This document shows, in pieces, positions 33,008 through 39,400 of a stretch of 39,400 nt of DNA (the first letter of the stretch is position 1; every line of letters begins with the position of its first letter). Location: positions 1 through 39,400 of the IMG/VR virus record IMGVR_UViG_3300028115_001651; one strand, written 5' to 3'. This stretch comes from a virus. The position numbers and the translations under genes are program-made. Under the pieces are notes generated by a model. That model had not been told where the DNA came from, did not search any database, and worked only from the letters and a program-made list of their open reading frames with translations.

Positions 33008-35242
33008 TTACGTGCTTATTCCGTTGACCTTTTTGTTTACAACTATGTTTTCTAAGGCAGTATCAATACTTGTTCTTTGAGTTGTATTCACTGCACCCAA
33101 ACTTCCAGTAGAAAAACCTTGGATTTCGTTGCTGAGTTTCTGTTGTGCTAATTGAACTGAAAACTGTCCACCTCTTACAACTTCATTCATTTGTGTGTTT
33201 GTTATTTTTGCACTATTTGCTCCAGCAAATGTTTCTCCAAGCACTGCGGCACCTTCTTGCCATTTCTTTACTGCGTCAGCACCAAACTTGCTTGCACCAC
33301 TTATCAAACCACCAAGAGCGGCTTCATCTTCTAGTCCGGTTACAATGCCAGCATTTTGTAATTCGCCCAGTCCTTTGTTAAATAAATCTGTTTTTGTAAC
33401 GTCTTGAAGTGTTTCGTTGTTTAGAAAATCACTCAGTCCATTGACACCTTGTGAACCAGTCCATACACTTGAACTTCCTAGCACAGTATTTAGATCAGCA
33501 GTAGCATCTTTCAAAAAGAATTCACTTGTGCCTGGCTTTAGAAGTCCACCTTTTTCTAGTTCGGCGGCACTGAATCCAAATTTACCCACTCCGTTTGCAT
33601 TAGATATTTCATTGAAGTCTTGTGGAACAAGTTTGCTTGACTGTGCTACCATACTTGTTACTTTTTCTGGTGGTATTTTACCAACATTTGTTTTTGCTTG
33701 AGATTGTTTTTCGTAGTCACCTTCGTTAACTGCATCAATTTCAGTTGCTTCAGCTTTGGTAACTGCTTCTTGTGTTTTTGGTTCCAACGGAACTTGTTCA
33801 GCAGTTGATTCAAGGCTAGTACTGGTGTTTACACCTGTACCACGTGCCGCAAAAGGTTCATGTGTTGGTGCTCTTGTAACAATTGTTTCTATTGACGCTG
33901 GATCCTGAATCCATCCTTGTTGAGGATCAAACTTAGTATCACTCAAACGCAACTTTGGAATTTCTACTGTTTTTGAAACAGGAGATGCTGATCCACTGTT
34001 TAACTTGATACAACCAGCTTCAAGAGTAAGTCCAGTGCCTGCACCCCATCCTCCAGTTCTACTGTTTAGATTTAACGATCCGTCACTTTTAATTCCAACT
34101 GAACTTTTGCTATATGCCAGTATGCTATTGTTTCCGGTCAAACTTAGACTTCCAGTTTCCAAACTCATAGCACGTTTTGCAAAAATATTAACGCTACCTT
34201 CTTCGCTGGCAATGTTTATATTTCTGTCAGCATGCATGTTGAGTTCGCCAGCACTTCTTATGTTTAAACTGTTTGATGCATATACATCAATAGTACCTTC
34301 GTGACCTAGTTCTATCCAGGTTTGTCCATTGGCATGCATAATATGAATTGTTTGTTTACCAGCAGTATCATTCATCATTATTTGATGACCAGCACTGGTA
34401 CGAATTCGTGTAAGGTTATCTTCACCTGTTAGGTCACCGTCATCCATTACAAGACTGTGTCCACCTTTACGTGCTATTATCGTAGTTTCGTTTGGTTGAA
34501 GAGTACTGTTTGCTACTTTAGCAGCTATTTGTGCATCAGTTAATCCTCCCTGATAAACAGGTCTACCAGCAGTGCTTATTCCAAATACTGTGCTTGGCGA
34601 TTCCCTTTGACTGTTTGAACCAATAGGTCCAATCAAAGGATCTGCTATTACACCTTGGGAAAGCATTTGTCCTGCAAGTACACTGTGAACTGGTTTGGTT
34701 TGGTCAAAGAATCTTGGATTTTCTGATATTGCTTCATTGGAATTGTTGATCTCTACAACTGGTAGTTTTGATTTGTTAGCGAATAATGGAGAATTGCTGT
34801 CATCAACATATTTCTTGCTTGATCCAATTGCCGGAACCATATGATTAAGTCCTGGCGATATTGGCATACCAAGATAGTAACCTTCGTTTGGATCGCCGTT
34901 TACAAAGAAACAAATTACTTTTGTTCCAAGGTCTGGCGGAGTTCCAAAGAATCCATAGGCATGATTGTTACCGGTAAAACTTCCTGGGCCAGTTGGTTGC
35001 TGGGCACTTTGTTGAGTATATCCATAGTAGGGAGAAATATAATTTACTGTACGCCACAGGTCTTTGTTGTTTTTATCGTCACCAGAAATATACTCTATAT
35101 AAACCTGTAGTCTGCCAGCTCTAATAGGATCAATATTATTAACAACTTCACCAAGAAACGGTCCTGATTCAGCTGGAGTACCTCCTGCACTTGTTTTGTA
35201 TGCTCCTGGAGCTCCCCTACTTCTTTGATAGTTTTCTGCCAT
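33008..35242 (-). CDS. gp5: Baseplate hub/spike protein gp5, no evident lysozyme domain (744 aa)
   Basis: The N-terminal OB-fold reads PFLGEVVNNIDPIRAGRLQV (about 28-47), DLWRTVNYISPYYG and PPDLGTKVICFFVNGDPNEG (about 105-120), the typical gp5/VgrG-like hub plug. A conserved linker (DPLIGPIGSNSQRESPSTVF) leads to RKGGHSLVMDDGD. From about 260 to 414 short beta repeats (IDVYASNSLNIRSAGELNMH, NINIASEEGSVNIF) form the trimeric needle. In T4 a lysozyme domain lies between OB-fold and needle; I see no such domain here. Instead a 330-residue C-terminal region rich in Ala, Glu, Lys and Asn follows the needle, with no known motif. It presumably forms the membrane-puncturing tip below the hub-like protein encoded just upstream. 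Confidence 0.88.
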   Translation of the reverse strand: MAENYQRSRGAPGAYKTSAGGTPAESGPFLGEVVNNIDPIRAGRLQVYIEYISGDDKNNKDLWRTVNYISPYYGYTQQSAQQPTGPGSFTGNNHAYGFFGTPPDLGTKVICFFVNGDPNEGYYLGMPISPGLNHMVPAIGSSKKYVDDSNSPLFANKSKLPVVEINNSNEAISENPRFFDQTKPVHSVLAGQMLSQGVIADPLIGPIGSNSQRESPSTVFGISTAGRPVYQGGLTDAQIAAKVANSTLQPNETTIIARKGGHSLVMDDGDLTGEDNLTRIRTSAGHQIMMNDTAGKQTIHIMHANGQTWIELGHEGTIDVYASNSLNIRSAGELNMHADRNINIASEEGSVNIFAKRAMSLETGSLSLTGNNSILAYSKSSVGIKSDGSLNLNSRTGGWGAGTGLTLEAGCIKLNSGSASPVSKTVEIPKLRLSDTKFDPQQGWIQDPASIETIVTRAPTHEPFAARGTGVNTSTSLESTAEQVPLEPKTQEAVTKAEATEIDAVNEGDYEKQSQAKTNVGKIPPEKVTSMVAQSSKLVPQDFNEISNANGVGKFGFSAAELEKGGLLKPGTSEFFLKDATADLNTVLGSSSVWTGSQGVNGLSDFLNNETLQDVTKTDLFNKGLGELQNAGIVTGLEDEAALGGLISGASKFGADAVKKWQEGAAVLGETFAGANSAKITNTQMNEVVRGGQFSVQLAQQKLSNEIQGFSTGSLGAVNTTQRTSIDTALENIVVNKKVNGIST

Positions 35243-35252
35243 TTTTTACTGC

Positions 35253-38200
35253 CTATTTAAAAAGTGAACTCTTGCTTGTACCAGCTCCGCCGCTACCAAC
35301 AACTTTGGCTCCACGAGCTCTGGCATTTTCTGCCTTTAGTCTTGCAAGTCTACGTTTTCTAGCGAATAAACTTTCTTGCATTGGACTTGTCTTAGTTCCA
35401 GCATCGTCGCTTACAGTATTGCTTCCAGGTTTTGGTTGTACTGGTGGTTGAACAACTGTGTTTGGTCTTGGTTGCCAATCTGATTCACCTGGTGTTACGT
35501 CTGCATCATCTGAATAGTTTACAGTTGAATCAGGTAATTTTGCAACTTTGTTAGTAGTAGCATTATTTACTGTAGCACTAGAGTATGGTTGAGTATTTGT
35601 TTTACTTCCATCAACAGTTGCAGTTTTAAAGTTTCCAGCACGAGGATCTGGAGTGAATGAAGTACTGCCATTATTGCTTCGACTAGCACCAGTTGGAGTT
35701 GGTCTTACTGTAGGTGTTTCAACTTTGCTTGCTCTTGGTGTTGTAGGACTTATAGCTCCGCCAGCACCACCAAAAGCATCTAAACCTGGTTCTTCTACAA
35801 CATTTTTCTCGATCTGTTTTTGTTTAGGACTGTTTACTGCGTTGTCAAACATTCTTGCCACACCTTGAATAGATTGTGTAAACTTGCCATCAACTAATTT
35901 GTTTGTAACATTAGTTGCGGCATAAACCAAACTTTCAGCAGCTAGGTTTTTTTCTCCTGTGATTTTACTGTCAGAGTTTTCAGCATTCACAGGTGTTTCG
36001 CCAGTGGCCATATTGTAATCAACCGGACGGTTAAAACGTATTTCAAATAGTACTTCGCCAGCGTTGCCATTCACACTTCCATCAGGTTCAAATGCTTCAA
36101 GATTACCAGCACTGTAAAATAATTCACTTTGCATGATAAAATCTGGATCACCTACTATTGTAACATCAGCTTTGGATACATCTGCTGGCGAATAAAGTCG
36201 TGCGGCTAATTGTGCAGCCGGTCTACCAGCATCGCCTTTTGCACCTTGCGTACTAGAATCAGGGGCACTTTGAAAAAATCTTTTTTCAGCAAATCTTGCA
36301 TCATTTCCAACCGCCACATCTTCATCTGCAATTAACCCATCTTTGCCCATGATAGTTACATAGTTCGATTTAACTTCTATGTCAAAATCTATAACTTCTG
36401 TGTTTAAACCAGTAAACCAGTAATTGTATATCTTGTGAGCTCCTCGATACATTGCAGGCGGAAAATAAGGTGATCGTGGTGTATTGATTTGATACCTTGA
36501 GATTCTATAGGTAATCTGATATGCATAATCGTTGCGTACCTTGCAATATTCTTTTGGAGCAGCAAATTGAGTTATTCTATACCACTGCACAGTTTTAACA
36601 GGTGGATTACGAATTTCTTTGTTGGTTATTTCGTCGAATGCAATAGTTTGTTGTGCAGTAACATAGGTAGAATTTTTTAAAACTTGATCGATCAATTGAA
36701 TAATCTGAGTACCAGCACTGATACTATACTCTTTGGTTTGCTTGTCCAGTGCTTGTTTTTCCATATTCTTTTGTTCATTAGGGTTGCTTGATTTCTGAAA
36801 CGTTGTTCTTGTTTTATTTGTTCTACCTTGCTTATCCATTTTTGCATCAATTAATCCAGGTACATCTTCAATTTCGATTATGTATTCATCTGGTATCATG
36901 CCATTCTTTTTAGCCAGTTCACGTTGATGTTGATTCAGTGCATCACACAATCCTGATGTAACAGTTCTGTCTTGAAGTCCAAGTTTACCTGCACGTTGTT
37001 GTTCTACACTGGTTGTAACATCTTCTTGTACCTCAATGGTTGTTGCATCACCAAATTCTGTGAAACTTGGTTTCTTCACTGTGGTTCTAGTTACAAGTGG
37101 CACAAGAGGTTGTAATTCACTGTTACCATTTAATAACTTCTTGACAGTTGATGCACTAAGTTGAAAGTTAAAAGGTATGCTGCCTCGTGCGGTTGAATAG
37201 CCAACAATATTCTGTGGAGTTGCACAATTACAACTGTAGACCACTGCTTTGTTGTTTATCTTGTAATTAATATCGTTGAACTGAAACGGAATAAACTTTT
37301 CAACTAATGCCTCTGGATCACTGGTGCTTTCTAATTCACGTGCTTGAGCTTCGCCATTTGTTCCAGTAGCAGATGGCAAGTCTCTTTTGGTTACAAGGTT
37401 TCCAAATTCATCATACCCGTAGAAACGTATAACCATCAAATAGGTTTGTGCGTTAATGTTTACTCCGGGCTCCTGCACATGATCTGTTACTGCTTTCTTT
37501 AATCTTTCAAGAAAAGTTATTCCTTGTGGTTCAAGAATATCAAAAGTCAACTTAGTAACATTATGAGGTGCACCTGAACCTTGACTACCTAGAACTGTTT
37601 CAAATTCTATATTTTCAATGTAAAAATCTACATCAAAGTACTTGTTACGTTCTTCTGCTTTGGCACCACCGCTTTGCAATATCAGTTGTTTAGTTGGCAA
37701 TATTTTTTTATCAGTTCCTAAAAACTGCACATACTCAGATCTATTCATCATATAGATTGATACACTATAGGTTTGACTAGCAAGCCCTAGTAGAGGGTTT
37801 GGTGATGCTTTGATTGGTTTTAAAAATTCTTCTGCAATGCTGGTACGTCCTTCAACGCCGTCTGCATTGATAGCATTTCCAACACTGTTTCTATTATTAC
37901 TAAATGCATCATCTCCAGGAGCTACTTCAACTTTTCCGCCGGCTCCTCCACCAGTACCTGTTCCAGTATTTAGATCATTGCCACTTAGTGGAGTGACTGC
38001 TCCTCCAGTTGTTTCTGCAACTGCTGATGTTTGAGTTTGTCCAATCTTTTTAACTGGTGCTCCGCCGCCAACAGTTGATGTGGCTCCACTACCTTTAAGG
38101 TCACCAAGTTGATCAATTTCATCATTGTCGAGAATTGATCTACGTGCATTGGTTGGTTTGTTTTTGCTTTCAAGATCGGGAACAATTTGATCTACAACAT

Positions 38201-38654
38201 CTGTATCGAAAACCAAATCATTTCCTATAACAGGTGAGGTAAATCTCGAGGTTTCAACAGAACCAATTTGTTCAGTTTTGATAATTTGTCCGCTGCTGTC
38301 TTTGGTAATGTTTTGTGTTACAGAAGTAATTTGTGTATTTTTAAAAGCCTGAGTGCGAACACCATTCATTGTGGTTTGCATTGTCGTAACTTCAACTTGA
38401 TTTTTTGTAATCAAGGTGTTCAGTCTTGACTGCCCAGGATCATTGTTTAATCCAGCATTTTGTTTTTTTAAGTTATCAAGTGTGCTAGCCTGATTGAATA
38501 GTTTTTGACTGGTCTTTGTCCAATTGTTTTCTATGTCACTCCAACTGCGTCCTGAAGCAACTGATACTTCAAGTTCATCTACCTCAGGTTTTGTCTGATT
38601 TATTTGCAGTTGTACTGCTTGTCTTGCAACACCTAGTTGTGCAGAAGTCGTCAT
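35253..38654 (-). CDS. Large baseplate hub-like virion structural protein (1133 aa)
   Basis: Residues 1-110 look like a coiled coil (SDIENNWTKTSQKLFNQAST, then LITKNQVEVTTMQTTMNGV). About 110-280 is low-complexity and Gly/Thr-rich. The folded core, about 285-900, has YSVSIYMMNRSEYVQFLG, FYIENIEFETVLGSQGSGAP and VIRFYGYDEFGNLVTKRD, and later PYFPPAMYRGAHKIYNYWFT with DFDIEVKSNYV. The tail, about 900-1133, is Thr/Asn/Pro-rich and ends in a strongly basic segment (FARKRRLARLKAENARARGA). Position next to gp53 and gp5 and the beta-rich core suggest the hub that holds the gp5 spike (the T4 gp27 role), but I cannot prove homology, so no symbol is given. It starts two bases after gp53 ends and stops 10 bases before gp5. 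Confidence 0.65.
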   Translation of the reverse strand: MTTSAQLGVARQAVQLQINQTKPEVDELEVSVASGRSWSDIENNWTKTSQKLFNQASTLDNLKKQNAGLNNDPGQSRLNTLITKNQVEVTTMQTTMNGVRTQAFKNTQITSVTQNITKDSSGQIIKTEQIGSVETSRFTSPVIGNDLVFDTDVVDQIVPDLESKNKPTNARRSILDNDEIDQLGDLKGSGATSTVGGGAPVKKIGQTQTSAVAETTGGAVTPLSGNDLNTGTGTGGGAGGKVEVAPGDDAFSNNRNSVGNAINADGVEGRTSIAEEFLKPIKASPNPLLGLASQTYSVSIYMMNRSEYVQFLGTDKKILPTKQLILQSGGAKAEERNKYFDVDFYIENIEFETVLGSQGSGAPHNVTKLTFDILEPQGITFLERLKKAVTDHVQEPGVNINAQTYLMVIRFYGYDEFGNLVTKRDLPSATGTNGEAQARELESTSDPEALVEKFIPFQFNDINYKINNKAVVYSCNCATPQNIVGYSTARGSIPFNFQLSASTVKKLLNGNSELQPLVPLVTRTTVKKPSFTEFGDATTIEVQEDVTTSVEQQRAGKLGLQDRTVTSGLCDALNQHQRELAKKNGMIPDEYIIEIEDVPGLIDAKMDKQGRTNKTRTTFQKSSNPNEQKNMEKQALDKQTKEYSISAGTQIIQLIDQVLKNSTYVTAQQTIAFDEITNKEIRNPPVKTVQWYRITQFAAPKEYCKVRNDYAYQITYRISRYQINTPRSPYFPPAMYRGAHKIYNYWFTGLNTEVIDFDIEVKSNYVTIMGKDGLIADEDVAVGNDARFAEKRFFQSAPDSSTQGAKGDAGRPAAQLAARLYSPADVSKADVTIVGDPDFIMQSELFYSAGNLEAFEPDGSVNGNAGEVLFEIRFNRPVDYNMATGETPVNAENSDSKITGEKNLAAESLVYAATNVTNKLVDGKFTQSIQGVARMFDNAVNSPKQKQIEKNVVEEPGLDAFGGAGGAISPTTPRASKVETPTVRPTPTGASRSNNGSTSFTPDPRAGNFKTATVDGSKTNTQPYSSATVNNATTNKVAKLPDSTVNYSDDADVTPGESDWQPRPNTVVQPPVQPKPGSNTVSDDAGTKTSPMQESLFARKRRLARLKAENARARGAKVVGSGGAGTSKSSLFK

Positions 38655-38655
38655 G

Positions 38656-38961
38656 TTAGATACCTAAAACAGTTTCTAGCGTACTCTTTTGAGGAAGATA
38701 AATGGTTACGCCAGTAACAAAATCAAACAGAGGATCTGGAAGTTGATTTGGATTACGCATTGCAAAGACCCACCATAGATTGCTATCTCCATACAAGTCA
38801 AATGCCAGCAGATCAGGTCTAAGATTGTAGGTTTCATTTATAGTCATTGAAAGATCATCTACTAATTTTGGTATTTCTCTTTCTATCATCAATCCAAGAT
38901 ATTGATTGTTTATTACTGGTGTGTCAAAATATGGACTGGTACTTTCGTATGATGTTGCCAT
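38656..38961 (-). CDS. gp53: Baseplate wedge protein gp53 (about 101 aa)
   Basis: The protein reads SPYFDTPVINNQYLGLMIER, then INETYNLRPDLLAFDLYGDS, NLWWVFAMRNPNQLPDPLFD and FVTGVTIYLPQKSTL. The YNLRPD-LA--LYGD---WW--A-RNPN-L-DP--D---G--I--P pattern is the LysM-like gp53 family of T4-like phages. T4 gp53 is longer (about 196 aa); this short form covers only the core. gp53 clamps neighbouring wedges together in the baseplate. I place the start at the ATG at 38961, because AAAGGA lies 8 bases upstream. A GTG six bases earlier (38967) would leave only two bases of spacing. Confidence 0.9.
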   Translation of the reverse strand: MATSYESTSPYFDTPVINNQYLGLMIEREIPKLVDDLSMTINETYNLRPDLLAFDLYGDSNLWWVFAMRNPNQLPDPLFDFVTGVTIYLPQKSTLETVLGI

Positions 38962-39400
38962 TACCACATTCCTTTCTTAATAAGATTGCCATTTGCATAC
39001 TCTTTAAGGCTAAACTGCTGACTTACTTGCTTTCTGCTTACAATTGGGTTGAGTACCAATGTGACATCCATTTTAGTTGGCACATAGGTTGCACCTTTAG
39101 ACCCAAGGTTTCCAGGAGCAGGCTTATAAGGTTCTGCCGCAGCCTCAAGAGGTTGACTTTTTCCATTATATGCATTTGTTACCGCAGTTTTCAATCTTGA
39201 CAAACTTGAAAAATTTCCGTTGGTTACGCTGGTTGCCAATGGCTTTTTATATTGCAATTGCCCATCACGTTGTATCTGTTTGCTTCTTGCACGTATGTAG
39301 TTAACATCGTTAGGTAGGTTGTAGTTAAATTCGCTTATCACGCAGGGCGATTCATTGAACTGATATTCTCCTAGTCCACTTAGATACAATAATGGCGGAG
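38961..39400 (-). CDS. gp48: gp48-like baseplate tail-tube cap protein, C-terminal part (5' end outside window)
   Basis: The frame is open to the window edge, and codons before the first TTG still read PPLL then YLSGLGEYQFNESPCVI, so the start lies beyond base 39400. The visible ~145 residues include EFNYNLPNDVNYIRARSKQI near the start, a Pro/Ala-rich linker, then KMDVTLVLNPIVSRKQVSQQ, FSLKEYANGNL and a final KKGMW. The FNYNLPNDV-YIR segment and the VTL-L-P--SR-QVS--FSL--YA-G-L ending match what I recall of gp48 in T4-like marine phages. In T4, gp48 with gp54 caps the baseplate and starts tube assembly. The ribosome binding site of gp53 lies within its last codons. Confidence 0.65.
   Translation of the reverse strand, partial: PPLLYLSGLGEYQFNESPCVISEFNYNLPNDVNYIRARSKQIQRDGQLQYKKPLATSVTNGNFSSLSRLKTAVTNAYNGKSQPLEAAAEPYKPAPGNLGSKGATYVPTKMDVTLVLNPIVSRKQVSQQFSLKEYANGNLIKKGMW

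Noticed and set aside
2497-38185. Numerous open frames of 60-157 codons on the plus strand and in other minus frames
   Set aside because: They lie wholly or almost wholly inside well-supported minus-strand genes, lack ribosome binding sites, and their translations show no family-like motifs. They are shadows of real genes.
38962-38967. GTG start for gp53 giving two extra residues
   Set aside because: The AAAGGA site is only two bases from this GTG but eight bases from the ATG at 38961, which fits normal spacing.
1-39400. tRNA genes, insertion sequences, integrase or attachment sites
   Set aside because: Nothing with these features was seen. Gaps between genes are under about 60 bases and no transposase or recombinase motif appears.

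Overview
The window reads as part of the genome of a marine T4-like myovirus. Every supported gene is on the minus strand, so transcription runs from base 39400 towards base 1. The DNA is AT-rich by eye, and genes touch or overlap by a few bases. The structural genes resemble, from memory, those of picocyanobacterial and SAR11 (pelagi-) T4-like phages. Nothing here fixes the host: I see no photosystem, integrase, tRNA or replication genes.

Region 1 (39400 to 12362) is a late, virion-building block centred on the contractile-tail baseplate. In transcription order it holds: the C-terminal part of a gp48-like tail-tube cap protein (cut by the window edge), gp53, a 1133-aa hub-like structural protein, a gp5 spike protein without an evident lysozyme domain, gp25, gp6, a 4513-aa giant structural protein, and three peripheral structural or fibre proteins (220, 519 and 303 aa). 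Octamers resembling the T4 late promoter (NATAAATA) lie just upstream of gp6, the 519-aa fibre gene and the 303-aa gene.

Region 2 (12361 to 12308) is a short junction with a perfect 11-bp inverted repeat. The repeat covers the start codon of the next gene.

Region 3 (12315 to 1) is an accessory cassette with no late-type octamer in its gaps. It holds a 100-aa conserved phage protein, two GT-A-like glycosyltransferases, a 121-aa unknown, a 124-aa predicted secreted protein, a third GT-A-like enzyme, then two copies of a [GT-like protein + radical SAM enzyme] pair. After these come two more radical SAM enzymes, an MTA/SAH-type nucleosidase, and a fifth radical SAM gene that runs off base 1. The five radical SAM proteins carry extra cysteines ahead of the CxxxCxxC core, as expected for an N-terminal twitch/SPASM-like auxiliary iron-sulfur domain.

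My reading, which is inference, is that region 3 encodes a chemical modification pathway. Glycosyltransferases would build or decorate a surface glycan or a protein, radical SAM enzymes would carry out the difficult radical chemistry, and the nucleosidase would remove the inhibitory by-product 5'-deoxyadenosine. The duplicated GT-like/radical SAM pair is the most distinctive part. No stretch longer than about 60 bases lacks a gene.
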